Assembly: GCF_007746075.1 (NCBI RefSeq) | Contig: NZ_CP036339.1 | Coordinates: forward strand, 4,307,786-4,371,785 | Reading direction: 5' to 3' | Length of the DNA stretch: 64,000 nt | Origin: Lacipirellula limnantheis | GTDB lineage: Bacteria > Planctomycetota > Planctomycetia > Pirellulales > Lacipirellulaceae | Shown here: one piece after another, positions 8,829 through 17,518 of the stretch | Numbering within the stretch: position 1 is the stretch's first letter | Layout: every line of letters starts with the position of its first letter | Made by a program: the position numbers and the translations under genes | The notes under the pieces: model-generated | The model's database searches: none | Seen by the model: only the letters and a program-made list of their open reading frames with translations | What the model was told of the DNA's origin: nothing

Positions 8829-9776
8829 CTACCGCCGGATCGGCGCATCGACGCCGGGAAGGCCAGCCCCTTCGAGCTTGGCCAGCAGCAATTGGCTCCC
8901 CTGATGTCCGCTGTTCAATGCGAGCGCTTGTCGCACCGTCGCGGTCGCTTCGGCTGCTTGGCCGGCGTTGTCCTGCGCAAGCGCCAGTTGGTAGAGGAGT
9001 TCGGGCGGCGCTTCGCCCTTCTGGCTGGCGGCGTAGAGGTTGCTCACCGCCTCCTCGGGCCGGCCGACGGCGCCGTAGGCCATGCCGGCGAGCCAGAGCG
9101 CCTCGCGCGGCTCTTCGCCGGGCGGGGCGGCCTCGAACAAATGATGCAGCGTCGTCAAGCAGCGCTGGGCGTGGCCAGATTGGTACTGGAGCTCGGCGGT
9201 CAGTTGCAAAACATTGCCATTGTTCGGACTGTACCGCAGCGCCTGGTGCATGTCGGCCAGGGCGTTTTCAAGTTCGCCGCGATGGCGATAGACGCGACCG
9301 CGCAATTCCCAAGCGCCGGCCAGCGTGGGGTCGAGCGCAATCGCTTCTTCGGCCTTGACGAGCGCGCGGTCGGCAAAGCCAAGTCCGAGAAGCATTTCGC
9401 CGCAGCGCACGACGGTCGGCGCGTGCTGCGCGTCGAGTTGCACCGCTGTCTGCATCTGGATGGCGGCTTCTTCGCGCTCCCCCTTTTTCCAAAGGGCCTC
9501 GGAGTATTGCCGGCGGGCGTCGGCGTCGCGCGGGCCGGCGGCGACGGCATGTTCCAGCAGCTTGCACGCTTCGTCGGTTTCGCCCCGTTCGGCCGCGGCG
9601 ACCGCATCGCACGACAACTGCCGACAGGTGGCAACCGAGTCGGGGACGATCTTGTGTCGGCGCCAGTTAGCACAGCCGGCCGTTGACGTAACGAGTCCCC
9701 AACCGACGCACCCGATGGCCGCCCATCGCGTCGTCAGGCGACAAACCTGCTCGAACGGTCGAGAAGTTCGATTCAT
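8829..9776 (-). CDS. TPR-repeat lipoprotein at the end of the flagellar block
   Basis: 315 residues. The N-terminus has a signal with a lipobox (TSTAGC, Cys about residue 35), so it should be a lipid-anchored envelope protein. The rest is tandem TPR-like helices from about residue 55 to 305 (for example AIALDPTLAGAWELRGRVYR and ALRYSPNNGNVLQLTAELQ). Its ATG overlaps the fliN stop by one base (TAATG on the minus strand), so it is co-translated with the flagellar switch gene. A role in flagellar assembly or in outer-membrane/ring support is suggested only by this position. Confidence 0.8.
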   Translation of the reverse strand: MNRTSRPFEQVCRLTTRWAAIGCVGWGLVTSTAGCANWRRHKIVPDSVATCRQLSCDAVAAAERGETDEACKLLEHAVAAGPRDADARRQYSEALWKKGEREEAAIQMQTAVQLDAQHAPTVVRCGEMLLGLGFADRALVKAEEAIALDPTLAGAWELRGRVYRHRGELENALADMHQALRYSPNNGNVLQLTAELQYQSGHAQRCLTTLHHLFEAAPPGEEPREALWLAGMAYGAVGRPEEAVSNLYAASQKGEAPPELLYQLALAQDNAGQAAEATATVRQALALNSGHQGSQLLLAKLEGAGLPGVDAPIRR

Positions 9777-10339
9777 TAAGCTACGGCGCTCTCGCCCACG
9801 ATGAGTTCGGCCACGCGGACGCAGAAATTGTCGTTCAACACCAGCACTTCGCCGCGGGCGATCAACCGGCCGTTGACGTAGATGTCGGCCGGGTCCCCCG
9901 CCAGCTTGTCGAGCGGCACCACGGTTCCCTGACGCAGCTTGAGAATCTCTTCGAGGTGCATGTGGGTGCGGCCCAGCTCGATGGTGAGATCGAGCTGCAC
10001 GTCACGCATCAATTCGAGCGTCGCGGCCTCGGTGCTCGGCGGAGCTCCGGCGAATTCGTTGAACTTGAAGGTCTTGACGCCGCTGGGAACCGAAGCGACT
10101 GGCTCATCCACCGAGGCGAGGGCCATCTCGGCCTTCTGCAGCAACAGCTCGATGTCGTCTTGCGAGATCGAACCGTCGCTCGGAGGTCCGGGCGGCTTGG
10201 GTCGCGGGGGAGCGGGGGCCGCCGCGGTGGGGGCCGCTGGCGCCGCCGGCTTGGGAGCGGCCGCGGCGGCTCCTTCTTGCGCCTGCCGCAGCAGTTGCTC
10301 GATCTCATCCTGTTCGACTTGATGAGATTCGTCAGCCAT
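9776..10339 (-). CDS. fliN: Flagellar motor switch protein FliN
   Basis: 187 residues from ATG 10339. The C-terminal 75-80 residues form the SpoA/FliN domain of the C-ring (LTIELGRTHMHLEEILKL, then VVPLDKLAGDPADIYVNGRLIARGEV, then FCVRVAELI), the export-cargo and switching part of the motor. The N-terminal 80 residues are unusual: two copies of a short acidic motif, EQDEIEQLLRQA (about 9-20) and SQDDIELLLQKA (about 59-70), separated by an Ala/Pro linker. That motif resembles the FliM/FliY N-terminal EIDALL peptide, which binds phospho-CheY. fliM is not adjacent. The preceding frame to 10429 lacks a start signal. The stop overlaps the next gene by one base. Confidence 0.9.
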   Translation of the reverse strand: MADESHQVEQDEIEQLLRQAQEGAAAAAPKPAAPAAPTAAAPAPPRPKPPGPPSDGSISQDDIELLLQKAEMALASVDEPVASVPSGVKTFKFNEFAGAPPSTEAATLELMRDVQLDLTIELGRTHMHLEEILKLRQGTVVPLDKLAGDPADIYVNGRLIARGEVLVLNDNFCVRVAELIVGESAVA

Positions 10340-10485
10340 GAAATCGATTCCCTTCGATAAGTTCGGCAACGGCGTGGGCAGGTCCTTCCGCCGACGCAAC
10401 TTGCGGCGCATCGCGGCTGGCGCCGGCAATACGCCTATCTTTTAGCATCGAACATCGGGCGCGGCGGCCTTCAATTCGATCGGTG

Positions 10486-11106
10486 CTAACGTTCGATAAA
10501 GGCGAACTCGCTGAAGACGGCCTCGCGGACGAGCGGTTTGCCCAAAGCGCGGTTGACTTTCTCCAAAACGACTCGTTTGATCAAGCCCAACCCGGGATCG
10601 GTGAAGTCGGCCGACTCCATGCCGCGGATGGCGATCGTGACCTGCTCGTTCAACCGTTTTGCATGCAGGGTAAAGCGTTCGTTGAACTCTGGTTCGTCCG
10701 CCGCTAGCACGACGCCAAACAGCTCGAAGTCGATGCTCATGCTGGCGCCGGTAGATGGATTGAAGGCAATCACATGGTAAGGCCCCAGGCTGAGCTCCAT
10801 AGTCGCTTGGCTATTCACTTCTCCGTGCCCGCCGCTGGCGGGCGTCTCGTGGGCGTCTGCTTCGTCCTCGGCCGTCGCGGGGGCGGCTGCCGGTTCGGCG
10901 GCATCGACGCCGCGTTGCGCTGCGAGCAATTGGCGCCCCGTTTCACGCGTCTGCTCGGCCGACGGCAAAAACGCCGTCGCCGCGGCGACCTCGATCAGCA
11001 CGATGACCGAAACGAAGGCGAGCCCCTTGACCAAGGTCATGATGCCGGGCCCCCGCTTGGCGGGGGCGTCGCCGGCTGGCGCGGGGGCGTGGGCTGAGGC
11101 GGACAT
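10486..11106 (-). CDS. fliL: Flagellar basal-body associated protein FliL
   Basis: 206 residues from ATG 11106 (GGAA upstream). One TM helix spans about residues 23-48 (LVKGLAFVSVIVLIEVAAATAF) after a short cytoplasmic Ala/Pro/Gly segment; a long Ala/Glu linker follows and then the periplasmic FliL domain (about 95-206), ending in the family-typical VRLEKVN-like helix and a C-terminus with FSEFAF. FliL surrounds the stator and supports torque. It sits between flgE and fliN. The 5' leader has a hairpin (11119-11140). Confidence 0.82.
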   Translation of the reverse strand: MSASAHAPAPAGDAPAKRGPGIMTLVKGLAFVSVIVLIEVAAATAFLPSAEQTRETGRQLLAAQRGVDAAEPAAAPATAEDEADAHETPASGGHGEVNSQATMELSLGPYHVIAFNPSTGASMSIDFELFGVVLAADEPEFNERFTLHAKRLNEQVTIAIRGMESADFTDPGLGLIKRVVLEKVNRALGKPLVREAVFSEFAFIER

Positions 11107-11118
11107 GTGGGAAATTCC

Positions 11119-11140
11119 TTGCCGAGACCTCCCTCGGCAA
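11119..11140 (-). promoter_or_regulatory. Leader hairpin with Shine-Dalgarno-like loop
   Basis: TTGCCGAG (11119-11126) pairs perfectly with CTCGGCAA (11133-11140). On the minus strand the six-base loop reads GGAGGT, a perfect anti-16S match, but it lies about 20 bases from the fliL ATG rather than 5-10. It may be a regulatory hairpin or a standby ribosome site. Confidence 0.4.
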
Positions 11141-11362
11141 AACCGCGACGCGCGGCCGAGAGGGCGCACAAGTCTAGCTCGGAATTCCCAGGCGCAGGGA
11201 AGTTACAACCGGCGCGACCGGCACGTTGGCGAAGACGGCCAAACGGGGGTCCTTTCGGGGGTCGGTTCGCCTCAGGGAATAACGACTTGATCGCCGCGCT
11301 GCGCCCGGGGCGAAGAAGCTTATTCAACCGCCGCCCTGCTCGAAATGCTTTGCGAATAACGA

Positions 11363-11450
11363 GTTAACCACAGAACACGGGGAGCACGGAGAAAAGCGAT
11401 GGGAGTGATCCAGCGGTCGTCTTCTCTGCGGCCTCTGTGCTCTCCGTGGC
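11363..11450. repeat. CCACAGAG-family inverted repeat
   Basis: Left arm 11363-11393 (begins GTTAACCACAGAACACGG) and right arm 11422-11450 (ends CTCTGTGCTCTCCGTGGC) are imperfect reverse complements. Related copies are at 37426-37531, 39039-39131 and 61037-61183, with a half copy at 44130-44169. It lies just downstream of flgE. Confidence 0.7.
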
Positions 11451-11509
11451 GAATGCGCATCATGTCAGCAGTCGGATAAGCTGCGGAGCCCGGGGCTGAA
11501 AGACGCTAA

Positions 11510-13900
11510 TTACCTCCGGAGGGCGAGGAGTTCGTCGAGGAGTTGCTGAACCGCGGTGATCACTCGAGCGCCGCCGCGGTATTGGGTCGACGCAAGGATA
11601 AGCTCAATCAGGTTCTGACCGATGTCGGTGTTTGACAGCTCCACGGCGCCAGTGGTGACGGCGCCCATGCCGCCGCCGCCCGGGTTGCCTTCGATCGGCA
11701 ATCCGGAGTTAACGCCGGTGCTGAACATATTGTCGCCGACTTGCTGCAAACCGCCATTGTTGGCGAACCGGGCCATCCGCAACTGACCGAGATCGCGCGA
11801 GCTGCCGTTGCTGAAGACGCCCTGGATGCGCCCCGATTCGGTGATGATAAAGCTGGTCAACGTACCGGCGGGGAAACCGTCCTGCGACGCCGCGGCGAGC
11901 GAGTTCTCATCCTCCGCAAGACCCGTCACTTGATTGAAGTTCAGTTGAAACTCCAGCGGCGAGTTTGCAGGCGACTGACCGCGGCCGATCGCAATGCGGT
12001 CGTCGGTGGCCGAGACGAACTTGCCGTCGCCGTCGGTGGTGATGACGCCGGTGCCGACCTCGATGTTGACGCCAGTCTCTTCGGCGTTCTGCGGCGAGGT
12101 CGCGATCCAACGGAAACGGGCGCCGGTGGCGTCGACGGATTCCAGCACGGTGGTCACGCGCACGTTGATCGGCGTGCCCAAGCTGTCGTAGACGACGAAG
12201 TCGGCCGTGGCGCCTTCGCCATTGGCTTCTTGGACGGTGGTAAACGGCAGCTGGACGACCTCGGTCGTGCCGCCGGTGGGCGTGAAGCGGAACGCCGACA
12301 AGTCGACGCCGAGGGCGTTCTCGATGCCCATATTCGACGTGAATTGCAGTCGACTATCGACAATCGTGCCGCCGTACGAAACGCTATCGGGAAACGTCGC
12401 CTCGGGCGCCGACTTCAAGACGCCCATCGACTCGTCCATAAACGTCAGTAAGTCTTGCACGGTCGTGGCGGCGGTAATGGTCAACGACCGCTCGGCCAAC
12501 TGCCGACCGCCCTTGTCGCCGGAGAACGTCAGGACGCCTTCGTCGAACAGGTGGTTGTAGTCAGCGCCGCTGCGCGACACGACGTCGACCAAGGCCATGC
12601 CGAAGTTGATTGGCGGGCCTTCGAGATTAATTTCCGGATTGCCGGTAATGTCGGCGTCGGGCGTCGAGTCGATGAACGACACGCCGGTGCCAATCTGAGC
12701 AACCTCGTAAAACTTGGTCGGATTGTTCGCGACGTTGCGGTAGATCTTGATCTGATCGTATTCGCCCGTGCCGGACGGCTGGGGGATGTCGTCGAGCCGG
12801 ATGCGCGGCTGATTGATCGAGTCGGCCGTGATCGGTCCGAACCGCGCGGTCGGTCGGCTCTCGGCGCCGGTCGACGAGTTGACGAAGGTTACGTAGTAGC
12901 TATAGCTATTGTTGCCGAGGGTGTCCTCGTTCAACAGCGCGTTGCCGGCGATCGTCGCCGCACTGGTGCTGTCGCTGTAGGTCGTCGTACCGGCTGGAAT
13001 CGTCCCGGCGAGGCGGTATTCGGTGTTGACCGCAGGATTGTTGCGATAAATTCGGATCTGCGTAAAGTCGGGATCCGCGGACTGCGGAATCGCGCTGAGG
13101 TTGATCGAGGCCGCGCCGGCGCCAAGTGCAGTATCGGCGATGTTCGACGCGGGCCCTTCGTTACCCGAGCTATCGACGTAAACAATCCGGTAATTGTAGG
13201 TGCCTGCCGGCAGAGTGGCGCCCGCCGTGGAGCCGAAGGTGATCACGTCGCTGGGACGCGCCAAAGACAAGGCCTCCGGCACGCCGACGGGCACCTCGCG
13301 CGAGCCGTCGCTCAAGATGCCCGATTGAATGATCTCCGGAATCGAGCCGACCGTGCTATTCGGATTGAGCGCGCCCTTGAGAATAACGTTCTCGGTCGCC
13401 TGGGCCACCGCCGCGGCGCCGAGCGGAATCTGAATCGGCGACAAGCCCGTCGGCTGGATGTCGAAATTGGCGTCGACGCTGTAGCCAAGCACGCGGTGAC
13501 CGGTGAGCGTCACGATCTCGTTGTTCGCGTTCGTCTTGAACTGTCCGTTGCGCGTGTAGAGCTGTTCGCCTTGCGGGCCCTGCACAATGAAGAACCCGTC
13601 GCCCTGGATAGCGAGGTCGAGCGGATTGGAGCTGATCTCGATGGTGCCTTGAGTGAACTTTGGCGTGATTTCCGCGACTTTGGCGCCGAGGCCGATCTGC
13701 CGCGGGTTCGTACCGCCGCGACTGCCTGTTGGCGCCGAGCCGATGCTCTGCGTCTGCAAAAACTGCGTCGCGAAATTGACCGAAGACTCCTTGAAACCGA
13801 CGGTATTCGCGTTGGCCACGTTATTGCCGGCAACGTCGATCGACGTTTCGGCAGCCGTCATGCCGGTCAGTGCGGTGCTGAGCGCTGATTGAAGACCCAT
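11510..13900 (-). CDS. flgE: Flagellar hook protein FlgE with duplicated insert domain
   Basis: 796 residues, about twice the E. coli length. The N-terminus is the flagellar rod/hook helix (LSTALTGMTAAETSIDVAGNNVANANTVGFK), followed by the D0/D1 parts (SNPLDLAIQGDGFFIVQ, LYTRNGQF); the C-terminus has the matching ELSNTDIGQNLIELI helix and ends near LLDELLALRR. The extra length is mainly residues about 213-420: two fibronectin-like units, each reading roughly (G)xYxYRIVYV, then xIPxx, then QIRIYRN/QIKIYRN, then a D-S-T turn. A related unit is in FlgD. The exported protein polymerises into the hook joining rod and filament. The flgD gene is 96 bp upstream. Confidence 0.95.
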   Translation of the reverse strand: MGLQSALSTALTGMTAAETSIDVAGNNVANANTVGFKESSVNFATQFLQTQSIGSAPTGSRGGTNPRQIGLGAKVAEITPKFTQGTIEISSNPLDLAIQGDGFFIVQGPQGEQLYTRNGQFKTNANNEIVTLTGHRVLGYSVDANFDIQPTGLSPIQIPLGAAAVAQATENVILKGALNPNSTVGSIPEIIQSGILSDGSREVPVGVPEALSLARPSDVITFGSTAGATLPAGTYNYRIVYVDSSGNEGPASNIADTALGAGAASINLSAIPQSADPDFTQIRIYRNNPAVNTEYRLAGTIPAGTTTYSDSTSAATIAGNALLNEDTLGNNSYSYYVTFVNSSTGAESRPTARFGPITADSINQPRIRLDDIPQPSGTGEYDQIKIYRNVANNPTKFYEVAQIGTGVSFIDSTPDADITGNPEINLEGPPINFGMALVDVVSRSGADYNHLFDEGVLTFSGDKGGRQLAERSLTITAATTVQDLLTFMDESMGVLKSAPEATFPDSVSYGGTIVDSRLQFTSNMGIENALGVDLSAFRFTPTGGTTEVVQLPFTTVQEANGEGATADFVVYDSLGTPINVRVTTVLESVDATGARFRWIATSPQNAEETGVNIEVGTGVITTDGDGKFVSATDDRIAIGRGQSPANSPLEFQLNFNQVTGLAEDENSLAAASQDGFPAGTLTSFIITESGRIQGVFSNGSSRDLGQLRMARFANNGGLQQVGDNMFSTGVNSGLPIEGNPGGGGMGAVTTGAVELSNTDIGQNLIELILASTQYRGGARVITAVQQLLDELLALRR

Positions 13901-13996
13901 AAGTTACTCCCCGAATTCGGACGCTTGATGTTTTGGCTGAAACGCCGTCGAGTCGTCGCACGAACTGCGACCGCCCGCGGCAGCGAATGGTTTGAT

Positions 13997-14764
13997 TTAC
14001 AGTGCAGGCGGGCGGATCTCGCCGACGTTCTTCAGGCTGACGATGAATGTCCGCTGCGGCTTGATCTCCTGCGGCGTTCCCGACAACACGAGATTCGAGA
14101 GGTCGTCGGTCGCCGTGTTGTCAACGAACGTCGATTTCTTGGCGTCGGTAATCTGACCGACGAGATGGAAGTCGCCCGAACCGGCGACGCGCCGGAAGAT
14201 TTGCTTCGTCGTGGTGGTTTCGGGCAGATTGCTGAGGAGCACTGAGCTGCCGTCTTCGTCCACTTTGAGCTTCTTCGACTCGGTCGTGGCCAGCGGGTCG
14301 ACCGAGAAACTCTCGCCCTTTTCGTTTTGCCAGACGATGCGATATTCATACTCGCCGGCTTCGACTTCGCCGTCGTCCTTGCTGACGGTGGCTTTCGGGT
14401 TCAAGTCGAGATGCAGCTTCGGCTGCCCGTCGGAGACGCTCACGCGGTCAACGACGCCGGTGACCTTTTGCTGGTCGTCGGAGATCGCGTCGATCTCGGC
14501 GCCGATCAGATTGGTAGCGCTGGAGATATTCTGACCGAGCAACACCGAATCGAGCGTCTCGGTCATCTTGTCGGTGGCAGTGATGGTGCGCATCTGGCTG
14601 ATCTGGCCAACCAGCTCGGAATTATCCATCGGATTGAGCGGATCCTGGTTCTGAAGTTCGGCAATCATCAACTTCAGAAAGTCCTCCATGTGGAGGTTGT
14701 TGTAGGCGTCGCTCTTCGCGGCGCTGGCGCCGCTAGAGCCGCCGGTTCCGGGTATGGATGACAT
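13997..14764 (-). CDS. flgD: Hook cap protein FlgD with fibronectin-like insert
   Basis: 255 residues. The N-terminal FlgD signature is clear: FLKLMIAELQNQDPLNPMDN (about 29-48), then the ELVGQISQM segment. FlgD is exported and caps the growing hook during assembly of FlgE subunits. After the first beta region (about 85-125) comes a unit at about 130-228 (EYEYRIVWQNEKGES, then LSNLPETTTTKQIFRRV, then DFHLVGQI and a T-F-V-D-N-T turn) that resembles the two inserts in FlgE. The C-terminus RTFIVSLKNVGEIRPPAL is the usual tail. It sits between fliK and flgE, matching the common hook-gene order. Confidence 0.92.
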   Translation of the reverse strand: MSSIPGTGGSSGASAAKSDAYNNLHMEDFLKLMIAELQNQDPLNPMDNSELVGQISQMRTITATDKMTETLDSVLLGQNISSATNLIGAEIDAISDDQQKVTGVVDRVSVSDGQPKLHLDLNPKATVSKDDGEVEAGEYEYRIVWQNEKGESFSVDPLATTESKKLKVDEDGSSVLLSNLPETTTTKQIFRRVAGSGDFHLVGQITDAKKSTFVDNTATDDLSNLVLSGTPQEIKPQRTFIVSLKNVGEIRPPAL

Positions 14765-14802
14765 GGGACGCCTCAGAATTTTCTGTGTTGGGATTTGAAC
14801 CG

Positions 14803-16353
14803 TTAAACGCGGACGTCGAGGCCGGCGGCACTCGAGGTCGTGGCGGCCGAGCTGCGTAACGAAACCGTCGCGTTGCCGGGCGCGCGGACGGCCGCGGGCC
14901 GATTTCGCCCGGGCTGACGTTCGCCGGATTGATTGGCCGCGCGCTCGTCCGGTTGGCCGTTGCCGTTGTTGCTGCCCTCGCGCCGCACGTCGACGTCGAA
15001 CTTGTCGACGCGAATATCTTGCTGCGCGAGCCGTTCGCGCAGCGCGGGCAGGCTATCGAGCAACAGGTTGCGGGCCGCCGGCGTCTCGGCTTCGAGTTTG
15101 GCCGAGAGGACGCCGTTCTGCACAGCGAGTTCGATCTTGATGGACCCGAGATCGGGCGGGCTGAGCCGAACTTGGATCTTGCCGTCGCGCTGCTGAGCGG
15201 CCTTCATGGCGCCTTCGACGCGCTGCACGAAGCGGGCCCGGTCGACCGTCGGCATGCCATTAGGCTCGCTCGACTCTTTGGATGCTTTGAGCGAATGACC
15301 GCCGATCATCCGGTCGATCGCTCCGGGTGCGCGCGGAGCGGCCTCGGGCGCGTTTGTCGTTGAGTCGCCCACGACCGCGGCGGGCGGCGGTCCGGCGACG
15401 TCGGCTGGCGAGGCTGCCGAGTTCTCGCCAAGCGTCGGCGGCGCGGCGGCGGCGACATCTCCCGGCGGCGGCGGCGCGTCGTTCTTCGACGCGACTCGTT
15501 TGACGTCGTCAGCCGTCTCGGAGGTTTCCTTGGCGGATGGCGCTCCACGCGAATCGCTGTCCGCGTCGGCCGATACTTCGGCGGTGTTCTGCTCCGCCGG
15601 TGGCTGCTCGCTAGTTGCATCCTCGGCGCCGTCGATGCTCACGGGGTCGCTCGCTTCTTCCGCTTGCTGTCTATTGGCCTTGTGGTCCGCCGTGTTGCCG
15701 TCACCGCTAGATTCACGATTATGGCGTTCGTCATCGGACTGGCGACGGCGCGTGTTTGGCGCCGACACTGCGACTTCCGTGGTCAGGTCGGGCGCCGACT
15801 TGCCGACGGACGGCTCGCTTGCGCCGGCGCCTTCATCGGCTGCCGTCTCTTCGCCGGTGGGAACAGCGTTGTTCTTTGCAGGCTCGGACGGAGGTTTGCC
15901 GTCGACTTCCGGCGCCGCGACAACCTTTGTTTCTATCCCACCGGCGTCGGCGACGACCTTCTGTTCGACGTTCTTCGCATCTTGGATCACCCCCATCGCC
16001 GCGGCGCCCTCGGCGGAGATTTCGGCGGCGTCTTGGTCGCCGTCATCGCCCGATTTGGCCTCCTCTGCCTCAGCTGGGCCATCGGCGCCGTCGGCGGGCT
16101 CGGGCTTCGCCGCGAGGTCGTTCGTCGGGCGGTCGGAGTCGCGTTTTTCACCCGAGGCCGAGGCGTCGGCGGCCTTTGGCTTTTCCTCAGCGGGCGGCGC
16201 TGCCGGCGGCCCAGGGGGGCGCGGCGATTCCGCCTGGTAGGCCTGCTCCAATGCCGGCGCGAACGCACCGGGGCCGTCGTTGCGCGGCGGCGGCTCGAGC
16301 GCCCGGGCGGGGGCGACGACTTGCATCAGTGCATCGAGTGGCGAGAACGGCAT
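14803..16353 (-). CDS. fliK: Flagellar hook-length control protein FliK
   Basis: 516 residues. The N-terminal 330 residues are low-complexity (Ala, Asp, Glu, Pro, Ser), as expected of the flexible ruler part that is threaded through the export apparatus. The C-terminal domain (about 365-455) is the Flg_hook fold: VRLSPPDLGSIKIELAVQNG, then LEAETPAARNLLLDSLPALRERLA, then DVDV. The tail is Gln/Gly/Arg-rich. FliK measures the hook and switches export specificity through FlhB, which is not in this window. Position between the MotE-like gene and flgD fits. Confidence 0.88.
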   Translation of the reverse strand: MPFSPLDALMQVVAPARALEPPPRNDGPGAFAPALEQAYQAESPRPPGPPAAPPAEEKPKAADASASGEKRDSDRPTNDLAAKPEPADGADGPAEAEEAKSGDDGDQDAAEISAEGAAAMGVIQDAKNVEQKVVADAGGIETKVVAAPEVDGKPPSEPAKNNAVPTGEETAADEGAGASEPSVGKSAPDLTTEVAVSAPNTRRRQSDDERHNRESSGDGNTADHKANRQQAEEASDPVSIDGAEDATSEQPPAEQNTAEVSADADSDSRGAPSAKETSETADDVKRVASKNDAPPPPGDVAAAAPPTLGENSAASPADVAGPPPAAVVGDSTTNAPEAAPRAPGAIDRMIGGHSLKASKESSEPNGMPTVDRARFVQRVEGAMKAAQQRDGKIQVRLSPPDLGSIKIELAVQNGVLSAKLEAETPAARNLLLDSLPALRERLAQQDIRVDKFDVDVRREGSNNGNGQPDERAANQSGERQPGRNRPAAVRAPGNATVSLRSSAATTSSAAGLDVRV

Positions 16354-16376
16354 CCTGGCTTCTCCCGGCGGCAGCG

Positions 16377-17072
16377 TTAGTTCTGCTGCGCCTTCATTTG
16401 CTCGAGCGTCTGCAACTGAGCGTCGATGAACGGTTTGGCCGGTTCGCCGGCGAGCATCTTCCGCTGAATTCGGTAGAGCATCTCCAAATCTTCCGGGGCG
16501 TCGAACGTCCGCAAGATCGCCTCCTGATCGCGCGGTTTCATGCTTCCCAGCAGCATGATGACGTCGTCGATGCGATCGTCGGTGATGTACTTGATTAAGA
16601 TCGGCTTGGCCTGCTTCTTCGGGATAAGTGATTCCAGTTGTTTTCGAACCTTTTGCATCTCTTCGCTCAAGACGAGCTTGCCTTGCTCGACGAGATATTC
16701 CTCGACTTCGGCGCGCAGTCGCGCGTACTGTTCGGTGGCTCCGCTAAGCCGCTTGAGTTGGTAATCAAAATCGACCAGCGAGTCCGCCAACTGTTTCTCC
16801 TTCACGTCGAACTGCAGCGAGATGGTCTGATATTGCCGGCGCTGCTGGTCAAACGAGGGTTCTTCGGGCGGGGTTCCGGGTTCTTCGACCTGGGCTTCGT
16901 GTTCAATCTCTTCGAGATCGACGTCCTGCAAGATCGCCGTGATCCGAAAGAGTTTTTCGTCGTCGAGTTTTCCGCTCTTCACGAGGTAGCCGTATGCCAG
17001 TGCGCCGGAAATTACGGTCGCGACGCATGCGTAGCCGATCAGCGGAAAGAGGATGCGAATGAGAATTCCCAT
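16377..17072 (-). CDS. MotE-like (MgtE-intracellular-domain) flagellar protein
   Basis: 231 residues, one TM near residues 6-29 (ILFPLIGYACVATVISGALAYGYLV), an acidic linker, a coiled-coil about 70-140, and a C-terminal helical domain about 150-210 (LIPKKQAKPILIKYITDDRIDDVIMLLGSMKPRDQEAIL). The latter resembles the MgtE intracellular domain found in MotE chaperones and in FliG's middle domain. It lies between fliJ and fliK, where MotE/YlxF genes are often found. The fliJ stop overlaps its ATG by one base. It is probably a stator/export chaperone; not experimentally known here. Confidence 0.7.
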   Translation of the reverse strand: MGILIRILFPLIGYACVATVISGALAYGYLVKSGKLDDEKLFRITAILQDVDLEEIEHEAQVEEPGTPPEEPSFDQQRRQYQTISLQFDVKEKQLADSLVDFDYQLKRLSGATEQYARLRAEVEEYLVEQGKLVLSEEMQKVRKQLESLIPKKQAKPILIKYITDDRIDDVIMLLGSMKPRDQEAILRTFDAPEDLEMLYRIQRKMLAGEPAKPFIDAQLQTLEQMKAQQN

Positions 17073-17518
17073 TACTCAGTTCCTTCCCAGCGGACCGCGG
17101 CGACTTCGTCCAGCCGCTTTGTCTCCGCGCGCATCGCGGCGAGCCGATGCTGCGCCCGCTGCCTTTCTTCCAACTTGTCGAGCACGCGCACTTCGCGGTC
17201 GGCGTCGACCAGCGCCACGCGGCGCCGATCAACTTCTTCAGCGAGCTTTGCCGCTTGTTCGGTCAGGACTTTGATCTGCGCCTCGAGCGCCAGTTGATAC
17301 CGCTGCGTCGTCAGCATCCAGTTGACGTCGATCGGTCCTTCGCGCATCGCGCGGCGCTGGTTCTCTAAGTGCTGTGCCGCCTCGGCGGCGAGACCGTCAC
17401 GCTGGTGCTGTAGAATTCGTTCCGCCTCGTACGCCGTTGCAAGTCGACCGCGTTGCTCGTCGCGATGGATCTCGCGGATGCGGCGGAGCGTCTGTAGTCG
17501 GAAGCGAAAGCGTGCCAT
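17072..17518 (-). CDS. fliJ: Flagellar export protein FliJ
   Basis: 148 residues. Almost entirely helical and charged, with heptad-like repeats throughout (for example LAAEAAQHLENQRRAMREG and VDRRRVALVDADREVRVLDKLEERQR). The N-terminus MARFRFRLQTLRRIRE is typical of FliJ. FliJ forms the central stalk of the FliI ATPase ring, an F1-gamma-like role. It is located between fliI and the MotE-like gene; TAATG overlaps at both ends indicate translational coupling. Confidence 0.85.
   Translation of the reverse strand: MARFRFRLQTLRRIREIHRDEQRGRLATAYEAERILQHQRDGLAAEAAQHLENQRRAMREGPIDVNWMLTTQRYQLALEAQIKVLTEQAAKLAEEVDRRRVALVDADREVRVLDKLEERQRAQHRLAAMRAETKRLDEVAAVRWEGTE

Larger units (their letters stand above)
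11107..11509. other. 403-bp intergenic region between flgE and fliL
   Basis: Contains the fliL leader hairpin and one copy of the CCACAGAG-type inverted repeat (11363-11450). No gene is seen. Confidence 0.6.

Noticed and set aside
12455..13888. A 477-residue plus-strand frame opposite flgE
   Set aside because: It is antisense to a well-supported gene, Arg/Asp-rich without any recognisable motif.
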